Assembly (NCBI GenBank): GCA_018228645.1
Contig: CP073693.1
Coordinates: forward strand, 1,386,001-1,450,000
DNA length: 64,000 nt
Source: Clostridiaceae bacterium Marseille-Q4143
Lineage (GTDB): Bacteria > Bacillota > Clostridia > Lachnospirales > Lachnospiraceae
Direction of reading: 5' to 3'
Positions 17,201 through 25,079 of this stretch are shown in pieces. Every line of letters starts with the position of its first letter. Positions within the stretch are counted from its first letter, which is position 1. The position numbers and the translations under genes were made by a program. Below the pieces are notes generated by a model. That model worked only from the letters and a program-made list of their open reading frames with translations, made no database searches and was not told the origin of the DNA.

Positions 17201-17866
17201 ACTGTTTCCAACATTAAGGTCCAGAACTATAAAGGAACAGGAATCACTCCGAAGATTACGGTAAAAGATCCTGCGACAAGGAAGAAGCTGAAACAGGGCA
17301 AGCATTACACCGTATCCTACGAAAATAATGTAAATGTGGGAACAGCAGCGATTGTAATCCGCGGTATTGAAGCCAACGGTTACAGTGGTGTGAAGCATGT
17401 ATATTTCACAATTCAGCCCCAGTCCGTTGCGAAGAAGGTCAAAGCAAAGGTGAACGGGAAGAAATTCCTGTATACAGGAAATGAACTGACACCTGGCGTT
17501 AATCTTACCTATAATAAGAGGAATCTGACAGAAGGGGTAGATTATGTGCTAAGCTACAGCAATAATGTAGGAAAGGGCTCTGCGAAGATTACGATTACCG
17601 GAATTGGCAATTACACCGGAAGCAAAACGGTGAAATTCAAGATCACCGGACCGAAACTGAAGGATGCACAGGTCTCCCTTGTACAGAACGGGACACCGTA
17701 TCCGGACATTACGGTGACCTATGCAGGGAAAACCTGTACAATAGACCAGGACTACATCATAAAATATCCTAAGATTGTGAAACCGGGTAAGAACCGGATC
17801 ATAGTCAGCGGAAGAGGAAGTTTCTCAGGAAGTGTAAAACTGACCTACTACGTAGAGGGATTATAA
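14285..17866 (+). CDS. Large secreted surface protein with Glu/Pro repeats and beta-rich repeats
   Basis: The product has 1193 residues. A signal peptide (MLALCLILALLPINTAYA) is followed by a Gln-Pro-Glu-Glu repeat tract at about 45-135. Next come beta-rich segments and InlB B-repeat-like units (EKWAVDD, FDKWVPS, FDKWVVV and FDKWVVT mark four of them). A His/Cys module HSHTYGGWSKDSANHWHEC, common in Clostridia surface proteins, follows around 860. Then there is a Pro/Ser/Ala linker and three C-terminal Ig-like repeats (KHYTVSYENNVNVGTA, VDYVLSYSNNVGKGSA, QDYIIKYPKIVKPGKN). No LPXTG anchor is present. It likely acts in adhesion or wall binding. It is transcribed alone behind dyad copy 2. Confidence 0.82.
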   Translation: MSRKRKKWLSRMLALCLILALLPINTAYADEVDTQDAVYQTEDIQPAEAAAQPEVQSEEVKPEAQPEEEQPEEVKPEAQPEEEQPEEVKPETQPEEAQPEETQPEEVKPEAQPEEVKPEEQPEVKPEEVQPEAPIEPDQGAAMEEAAEPAEIMLAPAAVSPAASPEKVKEIELNLKPVTEIKNIDDFKSITYSPSDKITLQKVTVYNGYDKTGGSIAGVYYSDKAYTVMYDFWYDKNAYSLDSSYSKVKINSKYIQDWNCKFRWGCVLQVYVSYPSLKKQVGVTFNPRDQWSGKISSMYVGHDLGEDYSVWLNYYNGLNQIDKSIGSDAAYDPTKDYSVCITIAGNRHAAIISPDLTKDDVKINQGTIWKVAWDDDNSYTKIYVNFPREEDSEYTVKAKNAEITNEAGEPVSKAKAGTVLTVKLKDLEKGYAFEKWAVDDNSTDVEFQNVKSTTTTFVMPKGEVYISPATLLIAKVYSKKLTYNGEEQTGVYLNDKYGGGSSVGTLTGHKATEAGTYTARASLNKGYIWSDGTTEDKEIVWTIAKADRDGPRKLAGIMPTTEGANDGRIVKTTTEMEYRKVGTTTWKECPDEEVTGLAPGDYEVRYKDTTSYNKSIALIYTVPIWGPEKRIVYIENGTPGSINLPKNATITITANPPEEGKEFDKWVPSAISHVKIEDEKSEVTKLTALGGNATVTATYKEKEIPGAPKYDLYVINGQGSGQYAYNRKVDITADPAPAGKTFDKWVVVDETVTVENINNSKTTLRTKGVEGWVVATYKDIGSVDAEHTLTVVNGGIQGSSNPRKVKRNEEVTLYAKITKNFDKWVVTSGSVEAILPNENTINVTIITSDEDATIEATYKPHSHTYGGWSKDSANHWHECTDPASCTDRAGSVKDKASHVYSDAADATCNVCGYVRTVAPPTPPTPSTPGSPSTPSTPSTPAAPSNPAAPSTPAAPSAPSEPAAPVEPDTLNVTVSNIKVQNYKGTGITPKITVKDPATRKKLKQGKHYTVSYENNVNVGTAAIVIRGIEANGYSGVKHVYFTIQPQSVAKKVKAKVNGKKFLYTGNELTPGVNLTYNKRNLTEGVDYVLSYSNNVGKGSAKITITGIGNYTGSKTVKFKITGPKLKDAQVSLVQNGTPYPDITVTYAGKTCTIDQDYIIKYPKIVKPGKNRIIVSGRGSFSGSVKLTYYVEGL
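14460..14690 (+). repeat. Tandem coding repeat (Gln-Pro-Glu-Glu tract)
   Basis: Degenerate short repeats of about 27-30 bp encode variants of QPEEVKPEA and QPEEEQPEE. They form an extended, highly acidic wall-spanning stalk behind the signal peptide. The repeat count is likely to vary between strains. Confidence 0.85.
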
Positions 17867-17884
17867 AGCAAAGAACGTGACATG

Positions 17885-17917
17885 AGAAAGGCAGGCAATT
17901 TCGATTGCTGCCTTTCT
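17885..17917 (+). terminator. Hairpin downstream of the surface protein gene
   Basis: AGAAAGGCAG plus CAAT pairs with ATTG plus CTGCCTTTCT with one bulged G and a TTCG loop. No long T run follows, so termination strength is uncertain. A TATAAT at 17973-17978 downstream is a likely -10 box for the next gene. Confidence 0.6.
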
Positions 17918-18020
17918 ACATGAAATTTCAGTAAAATCCCCTTATTGGGTATACGAATTATGAAAAAAAAGGTATAATAAAAATAATTATAGATTTTTTG
18001 GAAGGAGAAAAATATCGAAT

Positions 18021-19418
18021 ATGGGGGAGTATGTGAAAAATAAGAAGAAAATCCATGGTCTGCTAAGATATGGCCTTCTGGGATTTTTTGTTGTTATGGG
18101 AATAACCGGATGTGGCAGGGGAACGATGAAAGAGCCTGTCACCGTTACCATCTGGCATGTATATGGAGGGCAGGCAGAATCACCGCTGAATGATATGATT
18201 GCCCAGTTCAATGAGACCGTGGGAAAGGAAGAGAATATCCAGGTACAGGTAGGCAGTGTCACCAATACCAACACGATTCATGAGAGTGTGCTTTCCTCTG
18301 CCTTCGATGATCCGGGAGCGGAGGAGCTGCCGGATATGTTCGTCTCTTATCCCAAGACGGTGCTGGCCATGCCGGATGATTCGGTGCTGGTTGATTACCG
18401 GGATTATTTTTCAGAGGAAGAATTAGATCGTTTTATTCCGGCATTTCTTACAGAAGGACAGATCAATGATCGACAGCTTATCCTTCCGGTTGCAAAATCC
18501 ACCGAGGTCATGTTTGTGAATAAAACGGCATTTGACCGCTATGCCAAAGACAGCGGCGCTTCTCTTTCCGACCTGGAAACCTGGGAAGGTGTGTTTCGTC
18601 TGGCAGAAGATTATACAAAATGGACAGATGAGCAGACGCCGGATATAGAAGGAGATGGGAAGCCATTTTTCGTTCACGATTATCACTTTAACTATTTTCA
18701 GGTAGGGGTGGAGTCCTTAGGAGAATCTTTCTTTACGAAAGATGGAACAGGACTTGCCTTTGGTCCGGCCTTTGAACGGGTATGGGAACCTTATGCGGAT
18801 GCGGCTCTGCAGGGAGGAATCTGGCTGCAGGGAGGATACGCTACAGAACCACTGCGCACCGGGGATGCGATTGTGTCAGTGGCATCGTCTGCCAGTGTTC
18901 TGTATTATTCCGACACGGTCACGTATGCGGATAATACGACAGAGAAAGTGGACATTATCTCCATGCCATGTCCGGTTTTCGAAGACGGAGAAAAACTGGT
19001 GATGCAGCGGGGTGCTGGAATCTGTACCGTAAAGTCCACTCCGGAAAGAGAACAGGCCTGCATGACATTTTTAAAATGGCTGACAGATGCCCAGTGGAAC
19101 GTGGAATTTGTGACGCAGCTTGGCTATATGCCGGTGACGCAGGAATCCTTTGAAACCTATCTTCCGGATGCCGTGGCCAGGCTGCAGGATCCCATGTATC
19201 AGTCATTGTATCAGGCGTTCCAGCAGACCCAGGAGCAATATACATTCTACACGGCACCACAGTATGATGCTTATCTGGATCTGGAAACGAGATTTGAAGA
19301 ACAGGTTCGCCAGAAGCTTCAAATTGCGCGGCGTTCCTTCCTGAAATCTCCGGAGCAGTCAACGGAGGAACTTATACGGGCAACACTGGAAAGCTTTAAG
19401 CGGGATTATCAGCCATAA
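18021..19418 (+). CDS. Extracellular solute-binding lipoprotein (family 1), without transporter genes
   Basis: The 465-residue lipoprotein resembles carbohydrate-binding proteins of ABC importers. It has a signal peptide with lipobox ITGC, then VTIWHVYGGQAESPLNDMIAQFN, the usual family 1 opening. PDMFVSYPKTV and the ILPVAKSTEVMFVNKTAFDRY segment are further family features. No ABC permease or ATPase gene lies nearby. The next gene, 22 bp downstream, is a membrane-anchored LuxR regulator with a large extracytoplasmic part. The binding protein may therefore deliver a ligand to the sensor rather than to an importer; this is inference from gene order. Confidence 0.85.
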   Translation: MGEYVKNKKKIHGLLRYGLLGFFVVMGITGCGRGTMKEPVTVTIWHVYGGQAESPLNDMIAQFNETVGKEENIQVQVGSVTNTNTIHESVLSSAFDDPGAEELPDMFVSYPKTVLAMPDDSVLVDYRDYFSEEELDRFIPAFLTEGQINDRQLILPVAKSTEVMFVNKTAFDRYAKDSGASLSDLETWEGVFRLAEDYTKWTDEQTPDIEGDGKPFFVHDYHFNYFQVGVESLGESFFTKDGTGLAFGPAFERVWEPYADAALQGGIWLQGGYATEPLRTGDAIVSVASSASVLYYSDTVTYADNTTEKVDIISMPCPVFEDGEKLVMQRGAGICTVKSTPEREQACMTFLKWLTDAQWNVEFVTQLGYMPVTQESFETYLPDAVARLQDPMYQSLYQAFQQTQEQYTFYTAPQYDAYLDLETRFEEQVRQKLQIARRSFLKSPEQSTEELIRATLESFKRDYQP

Positions 19419-19440
19419 GAACAGGAAAGGCGGTGACGTA

Positions 19441-21039
19441 ATGAGTCACTTGTTTCATAAGATCAACTATTTACTGCGTCACTGGAATGAAGTCGGAGTA
19501 TCCATGCAGCGTAAGCTGACGATTTATTTTGCCTGTACGATTCTGGTGGTATATGCAGCCGCAGTGATCCTGATCCAGACGGCAGGTATTATGCCGGGAT
19601 CGGAGCGGAATCTGGGCGAAACGCTGACAGTACAGCATCAGAATACAGTCTCTGCCATGACAAAGCAGATGGATCTCCTGACGGCAAGAAGCATCAGACT
19701 TTCGGAAGAAATCACGTGGACAATGGAGCAGATTCTGATCGAACAGGGAAAGACATTTGCAGATATCAATAATAATCCCCAGCTGATTCTGGATCTTGAG
19801 GATTCTCTCTATGGAACATTGGAGACGGTCTTACGTTCTAATGCATGCAGCGGAGCATTTTTTATCCTGGATGCCACGGTGAATACAGAGGCAGAGTCTG
19901 CAGATACGTCACGAATGGGAGTCTACCTGCGGTTTTCCGATCTGAAAGCCGTCGGAACAGCCAACCAGCATATGGTATATTTCCGGGGTGCGGCAGATAT
20001 CGCCAGAAAAAAACAGATTCAGATGCATAATCGCTGGAATCTGGAGTTTGATACATCATTGATTCCGTGCTATGAAACACTTTTAGAATTTCGTCAGAGC
20101 CGTCTGGCAGAAGGAGCCATGTGGACGGAACGGATCCAGCTGAGCGATACGTGGGAAGATGTGATTCTGCTGTGCGTGCCGGTTCTGGATCAGAACGGAG
20201 TTCCCTGCGGGATCTGCGGAGTGGAACTTAGTCAGCTCTATTTTGTCCTTTCCTATCCGGCTACGGAAAGCCGGTTTGGAAATATGATTACACTCCTTGC
20301 CCCTGCAGAGGGCAGAAAATACGACTTGTCGAAATCCATGATCGGCAATGCGGCAGGAACCTACCTGAAACCGGATGGTCTTTTGAAGGTCAGAAATGGG
20401 AAATACTATCAGACAGCCACCACCGAAACGGATCGTTATTTTGGCTTTTCCAGTCCGCTGGATGCACGATTATGCAGCGGCCGGCAGCCTATGATTTTAA
20501 CTTTGCTGCCGGAGGAGAGTTATCATCAGGCATCTCTTCGGAGCCGCCAGATCTGGTATGCAGGAATCTTCGTGTTTCTGATTCTGATCCTTCTCATGGC
20601 GGGAGGTGCATCGGGACATTTTTCAGCTCCGATTGTGCGAAGCCTGAAGGCTGTGCAGCAGACAAAGACGGGAGAAGATGGCCAGAATGCCAGAATCCGT
20701 TCCGGCATCTCAGAGATTGATGCACTGGTATCTTTTCTGCAGACCAGAAGTCAGGAGCTAAAGACCAGTGAGCTGCCGCCGGAGATTGATGCCATGCTCC
20801 AGGAATTCAAAGTCCGGGTCGGAAGGCTGACACCTGCGGAATTATTGATTTTTCAGTTATTTATTGACGGATGTGATGTACAGACAGCTGCGGAGCGGAG
20901 CTTTGTCAGCGTGGCAACCGTGCGTAAGCATAACACCAGTATCAACCGAAAACTGGAAGTATCCAACCGGGAAGAACTGATGGTGTATGTGGACCTCTTC
21001 CGGCGGTGCGGCCGTCTGGATGAACTAAAAAACAGATAA
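19441..21039 (+). CDS. Membrane-anchored LuxR-type one-component regulator
   Basis: The 532-residue protein has a short cytoplasmic N-terminus and a membrane helix at about 27-48. An extracytoplasmic sensor follows at 50-365, probably Cache-like, with the late segment VPVLDQNGVPCGICGVEL typical of that fold. A second helix lies at 371-389. A short HAMP-like linker (SAPIVRSLKAVQQ) leads to a C-terminal LuxR/GerE helix-turn-helix at about 460-525: LTPAELLIFQLFIDGCDVQTA then VSVATVRKHNTSINRKL. It lacks kinase and receiver domains, so the sensor and DNA-binding part are in one chain. It is a natural candidate to bind the dyad elements at 10.9, 14.1 and 21.1 kb. Confidence 0.85.
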   Translation: MSHLFHKINYLLRHWNEVGVSMQRKLTIYFACTILVVYAAAVILIQTAGIMPGSERNLGETLTVQHQNTVSAMTKQMDLLTARSIRLSEEITWTMEQILIEQGKTFADINNNPQLILDLEDSLYGTLETVLRSNACSGAFFILDATVNTEAESADTSRMGVYLRFSDLKAVGTANQHMVYFRGAADIARKKQIQMHNRWNLEFDTSLIPCYETLLEFRQSRLAEGAMWTERIQLSDTWEDVILLCVPVLDQNGVPCGICGVELSQLYFVLSYPATESRFGNMITLLAPAEGRKYDLSKSMIGNAAGTYLKPDGLLKVRNGKYYQTATTETDRYFGFSSPLDARLCSGRQPMILTLLPEESYHQASLRSRQIWYAGIFVFLILILLMAGGASGHFSAPIVRSLKAVQQTKTGEDGQNARIRSGISEIDALVSFLQTRSQELKTSELPPEIDAMLQEFKVRVGRLTPAELLIFQLFIDGCDVQTAAERSFVSVATVRKHNTSINRKLEVSNREELMVYVDLFRRCGRLDELKNR

Positions 21040-21043
21040 AAAA

Positions 21044-21071
21044 GGGAATCCTGCTCGCAGGATTCCCTTTT
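21044..21071 (+). terminator. Intrinsic terminator after the LuxR gene
   Basis: The stem GGGAATCCTG pairs perfectly with CAGGATTCCC around a CTCG loop and is followed by TTTT. It cleanly separates the regulator gene from the SPFH operon. Confidence 0.95.
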
Positions 21072-21097
21072 ACTATATATAGTATATAATAATAATT

Positions 21098-21194
21098 GGC
21101 ATCAATATATTGTATGCGAATCATTGGAAATTTGTGAAAATCGTCAGATATTCCAATGGTTCGCATATATTTTTTCTGTAAAAACTGCTATGCT
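21098..21194 (+). promoter_or_regulatory. Long dyad operator/promoter element, copy 3
   Basis: TGTATGCGAATCATTGGAA (ending 21129) and TTCCAATGGTTCGCATATA (from 21151) form the core dyad with a 21-base gap. The -10 candidate TATGCT starts at 21189, again exactly 38 bases after the TTCC. Here the extra upstream hairpin of copies 1 and 2 is not formed, and a separate terminator precedes it. That argues the core dyad itself is the conserved, functional part. Confidence 0.75.
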
Positions 21195-21241
21195 GACATC
21201 AGATCAAATCAAAAGGGAAAACAAAGAAAGGAGATCTGTTT

Positions 21242-22690
21242 ATGGGATTGATTAAAGCTGGTATGGGAGCATTAGGCGGCACACTTGCGGATCAATGGAA
21301 AGAGTTTTTCTATTGTGAGTCACTGGGCAAAGACGTATTGGTAACGAAGGGACAGAAACGTATCACAGGACGTTCATCCAATACGAAAGGAAATGACAAC
21401 ATTATTTCCAATGGAAGCGGTATCGCAGTTGCAGACGGACAGTGTATGCTGATCGTAGAGCAGGGAAGGGTCGTTGAGGTCTGTGCGGAGCCGGGAGAAT
21501 TTACGTACGATACTTCTTCGGAACCAAGTATCTTTGCAGGAAACCTGGGCGAGAGCATTCGTGAGACCTTCAAAGTAGTCGGCAAACGTTTTACCTTTGG
21601 CGGAGATACTGGAAAGGATCAGCGTGTTTACTACATTAACACAAAGGAGATGGGAGAGATCCTCTATGGAACAGCGACCCCGATTCCCTTCCGCGTAGTG
21701 GTAAATGAAGAGCTGGGATATAAACTGTCCGTAGATCTTCGCTGCAACGGTAATTTTACATATCGGATCAGTGATCCGCTTCTGTTTTATACCAATGTCT
21801 GCGGAAATGTAGAAAGCGACTATGAAAGCACGGAGATCGCACCTCGCTTAAAGGGAGAACTGATGACGGCTCTGCAGCCGGCACTGGCAACTCTTTCTGC
21901 AAAGAAGATTCAGTACTATGAGATTCCGGCCCACACCCTGGAGCTTTCGGATGCGTTGAATGATGTCCTTTCAAAAACCTGGAAGGAAAAACGTGGTATT
22001 GAGGTATTTTCTTTCAATATCAATTCCTTAAGCATTCCGGATGATCAGCGTCTGAAGCTGACCGAGTGGGAAGAAAATGCAATGACAACCAATCCGAATA
22101 CTGCGGCAGCCCGCCTGGTAGGAGGACAGATCGATGCTATGAAAGCAGCAGCAAACAACAATGCAGGAGCGATGACCGGATTCATGGGCATGGGTATGGC
22201 TATGAATGCAGGTGGAATGGGCGGCATGAATGCACAGAACCTGTTTGCAATGGGGCAGCAGCAGAATCAGGCGGCAGCACCACAGCCGGCACAGCCACAG
22301 GCGGCAGCAGCACCACAGCCTGCAGCAGATGGGTGGAAATGCCAGTGTGGAGCAACCGTTACCGGAAAGTTTTGCCCGGAGTGTGGAGCAAAGAAACCGG
22401 AGCCACAGCCGGCAGCAGGAAGCTGGACGTGTAAATGCGGAGCCACAGCTACCGGAAAATTCTGTCCGGAATGTGGTTCACCGAAGCCGGCAGACAGTGA
22501 CGGATGGACCTGTTCCTGTGGAACGGTGAATAAAGGAAAGTTCTGTCAGAACTGTGGCGCAAAGAAACCAGCCGGAGCACCTTTATACCGTTGTGATAAA
22601 TGTGGTTGGGAACCGGAAGATCCGGCACATCCGCCAAAATTCTGTCCGGAGTGCGGTGATCCGTTCGATGATGGGGATATTACAAACTAA
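21242..22690 (+). CDS. SPFH domain protein with four C-terminal zinc ribbons (YdjI-like)
   Basis: The 482-residue protein starts with an SPFH (stomatin/prohibitin/flotillin) domain at about 20-290, including DQRVYYINTKEMGEILYGT and YYEIPAHTLELSDALNDVL. A Gly/Met/Ala-rich linker follows. Then come four zinc ribbons: WKCQCG...FCPECG, WTCKCG...FCPECG, WTCSCG...FCQNCG and YRCDKCGWEP...FCPECG. It resembles Bacillus YdjI, which with YdjG and YdjH recruits a PspA protein to stressed membranes, but that protein has fewer ribbons. No membrane helix is seen, so it should be peripheral. It opens the operon behind dyad copy 3, with AAAGGAG before the ATG. Confidence 0.88.
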   Translation: MGLIKAGMGALGGTLADQWKEFFYCESLGKDVLVTKGQKRITGRSSNTKGNDNIISNGSGIAVADGQCMLIVEQGRVVEVCAEPGEFTYDTSSEPSIFAGNLGESIRETFKVVGKRFTFGGDTGKDQRVYYINTKEMGEILYGTATPIPFRVVVNEELGYKLSVDLRCNGNFTYRISDPLLFYTNVCGNVESDYESTEIAPRLKGELMTALQPALATLSAKKIQYYEIPAHTLELSDALNDVLSKTWKEKRGIEVFSFNINSLSIPDDQRLKLTEWEENAMTTNPNTAAARLVGGQIDAMKAAANNNAGAMTGFMGMGMAMNAGGMGGMNAQNLFAMGQQQNQAAAPQPAQPQAAAAPQPAADGWKCQCGATVTGKFCPECGAKKPEPQPAAGSWTCKCGATATGKFCPECGSPKPADSDGWTCSCGTVNKGKFCQNCGAKKPAGAPLYRCDKCGWEPEDPAHPPKFCPECGDPFDDGDITN

Positions 22691-22724
22691 AGACTGACTG
22701 ACAAAAAGGAAGGGAGAATTATAG

Positions 22725-23825
22725 ATGGGATTTTTTGATAAAAAGTATTGTGATGTGTGTGGAGAAAAGATCGGTCTTCTTGGCAACCGGAAATTAGAGG
22801 ATGGAAACCTCTGTAAAGATTGTGCGGCAAAGCTTTCCCCATTTTTCTCTGAGAGAAAATCATCTACGGTGGAGGAGATCAAACAGCAGCTGGCTTACCG
22901 TGAAGAAAACCAGCGCCAGATCGCAAGCTTCCGGGCAACCCGTATCATCGGTGATCGGATGAAGGTGATGGTTGATGAGCTGGGAAAACGTTTTGTTGTC
23001 ACCTCTTCCAGTGATATTTTAAAGGCGAATCCGGATATCATTCCTCTTTCCGATGTGATTTCCTGTAATCTGGATCTGCAGGTGGATGACACGGAACTGA
23101 AGAAGGAGGATGCCCAGGGGAAGGAAGTCAGTTATAATCCGCCGAGATTCTGCTATTCCTATAACTTCTATATTGAGATTTCAGTCAGACATCCGTGGTT
23201 CAGCCAGATTCGTTTCCGCCTGAACTCGAGTGATATTGAGATTGTGGATGAGGCTACCGGTATGGGTGCCGGCATGGGAAGAATGATGGGCAGCCGCCGC
23301 CAGAGCATGGTACATCCGGAGTACAATATGGATTACCGTAAGTACCAGCAGATGGCAGATGAAATCGTAGCTGTTCTGACCGGTCAGCCGACAGCGAGAA
23401 GTGTGGCAGCAAATGTGATTAACAATATGGGTGATGGTCAGGGATTTGTCAATTCCGTTGTGAGTGGAATTGGTGCAGGTGCAGGCATGGCTGGCGCCGG
23501 AATGATGCAGAATCCGAACATGATGCAGGGCCAGGCAGGGATGCAGAATCCGAACATGATGCAGGGTCAGGCAGGAATGCAGAATCCGAACATGATGCAG
23601 GGTCAGGCAGGGATGCAGAATCCGAACATGATGCAGGGCCAGACAGGGATGCAGAATGGAAGCTGGGTCTGCTCCTGTGGCATGACAAATACCGGAAGAT
23701 TCTGTCAGAACTGTGGTTCTCCGCAGCCGGCAGCACGGCGTCTCCGCTGCAGCAACTGTGGCTGGGAGCCGACAGATCCGACACATCTGCCGAAATTCTG
23801 CCCGCAGTGCGGAAGTCCATTATAG
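22725..23825 (+). CDS. Zinc-ribbon protein with DUF4428-like N-terminus
   Basis: The 366-residue protein opens with YCDVCGEKIGLLGNRKLEDG and LCKDCAAKL, a treble-clef-like zinc site of the DUF4428 kind. A PH-like middle part contains ISVRHPWFSQIRFRL. The linker has about four copies of the 12-residue unit NMMQGQAGMQNP. The C-terminus has two zinc ribbons (WVCSCG...FCQNCG and RRLRCSNCGWEP...FCPQCG) very like those of the SPFH protein 35 bp upstream. The shared ribbons suggest that both bind the same partner. AAGGGAGAA precedes the start. Confidence 0.82.
   Translation: MGFFDKKYCDVCGEKIGLLGNRKLEDGNLCKDCAAKLSPFFSERKSSTVEEIKQQLAYREENQRQIASFRATRIIGDRMKVMVDELGKRFVVTSSSDILKANPDIIPLSDVISCNLDLQVDDTELKKEDAQGKEVSYNPPRFCYSYNFYIEISVRHPWFSQIRFRLNSSDIEIVDEATGMGAGMGRMMGSRRQSMVHPEYNMDYRKYQQMADEIVAVLTGQPTARSVAANVINNMGDGQGFVNSVVSGIGAGAGMAGAGMMQNPNMMQGQAGMQNPNMMQGQAGMQNPNMMQGQAGMQNPNMMQGQTGMQNGSWVCSCGMTNTGRFCQNCGSPQPAARRLRCSNCGWEPTDPTHLPKFCPQCGSPL
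23505..23656 (+). repeat. 36-bp tandem coding repeat
   Basis: About four near-identical units encode Met/Gln/Asn/Gly-rich peptide (unit NMMQGQAGMQNP) in the linker of the zinc-ribbon protein. Unit sequences differ only at a few silent positions, which indicates recent expansion. Confidence 0.9.
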
Positions 23826-23870
23826 CAGAGAGCTAGCAGAGAAAACAGCAGCAAAAGGAGGTGCTGATTT

Positions 23871-25046
23871 ATGAAGAACAGAAGAATTTTAACAGTTGTA
23901 CTGGCAGTGATTATGGCATTTGGCCTGGTTGCATGCGGCGGAGGTAATAAACCGGCAGAGACCGATGCCGCTGAGCCTGAAACGAAAGAGACAACAGAAG
24001 AAGAAACAAAAGTGGACGAACCAAAAGAGGAAGAAGGGAAAGTGGAAGAGGCTGAGCCGGAAGAGCCTCAGTCCAGAATTCCGGAGAATGCCACAGAGTT
24101 TCTGCTGACAAATCCGAAGCTTCAGGCACAGGCAAGTTTCTATCTTCCAAAGTTTGACTCTGAATGGGAGGTTGAGCTTTTAAGTGGTACGGATCCGGTG
24201 AACGTAGAACAGAGATACCTGTATGAAGCAAAGATTTCGGATGAGATGTCAGCACACGTGGATGCACGCCTTACTGCTACAACAACGGAGAATCTTCCCG
24301 CAATCATGGAGAAGGGAGAGAAAGTGAAAGTGTCCGGTCATGATGCAGTGTATGAAGAGGATACTACTAGCTGGAAATACACCGTTGATATGGGACCTTA
24401 TGCGGATGGAGTGGAAATGTATATGAATTTCAAATTCTATACCGGCGATGAGGATTTCAAGGATGTTAAAGAATTGGCAGAAACAAGAGATATGATGCTG
24501 GAAACTCTGTCTGCAACCACCGATTATGAGGGCAAGGAAGACAGAAGCGGCCGTCTCTATCAGGGCAGTGGCCTTTGTTCTCTTCCGATGACCTTTGACT
24601 ATAACGGTCAGGAAGTTGAAGTGAAGCAGGAACTAAGAAGAGCAAGTGTTTATGCGCTGGCGGCAGAAATACAGGAAGATGGCGATATTCCGCTGTGTAT
24701 CACTGCAGAAATCGACAATACTTGTCAGAATTCTTATATGGAAGTAACGGAAAGCGATGGCTATGTAGACTGCACGATTGCAGGCTATCCTGGCAAGTTA
24801 AAACAGGTGGAGTATCCGTCTTATGTAGAGAATTATGTACGTCTGACGGTAAGTGATGTTAATTATGAGATGTATGCATCTACTTCTGTGGACACGGATA
24901 AAATTACAGATGCAATCGCTTTGGCATCCGCAACGAAGGCTTTTAAGGAGGATATGGCCTCTCAGTACCAGAAGAGCTTAGATTTCCTGGAAGCTATGGT
25001 ATCCGCAGCTGAATTCAGAGATATTAGTGAGGACTGGCTTAAATAA
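23871..25046 (+). CDS. Lipoprotein of the SPFH operon
   Basis: The 391-residue product has a signal peptide ending in the lipobox LVAC, a Glu/Lys/Thr-rich linker to about residue 75, and a globular domain without recognised family. Two halves may be related: each has a strand pattern followed by an ARLT/YVRLTVSD-like segment. The start has AGGAGG nine bases upstream. It is the first of several lipoproteins in this operon, so the system probably acts at the outer face of the membrane. Confidence 0.8.
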   Translation: MKNRRILTVVLAVIMAFGLVACGGGNKPAETDAAEPETKETTEEETKVDEPKEEEGKVEEAEPEEPQSRIPENATEFLLTNPKLQAQASFYLPKFDSEWEVELLSGTDPVNVEQRYLYEAKISDEMSAHVDARLTATTTENLPAIMEKGEKVKVSGHDAVYEEDTTSWKYTVDMGPYADGVEMYMNFKFYTGDEDFKDVKELAETRDMMLETLSATTDYEGKEDRSGRLYQGSGLCSLPMTFDYNGQEVEVKQELRRASVYALAAEIQEDGDIPLCITAEIDNTCQNSYMEVTESDGYVDCTIAGYPGKLKQVEYPSYVENYVRLTVSDVNYEMYASTSVDTDKITDAIALASATKAFKEDMASQYQKSLDFLEAMVSAAEFRDISEDWLK

Positions 25047-25079
25047 GTAACGGCAGAGAGAAGGAAGGGAGGACAGAGT

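Noticed and set aside
18021..19418. Dyad element also upstream of the solute-binding protein gene
   Set aside because: CCTTATTGGGTATACG near 17940 recalls one half-site, but spacing and sequence match poorly and no second half is present.
23181..23820. Minus-strand frames of 201 and 123 residues opposite the zinc-ribbon gene
   Set aside because: They are shadows of the tandem repeat and Cys-rich codons, with no start signals and no sensible domain.
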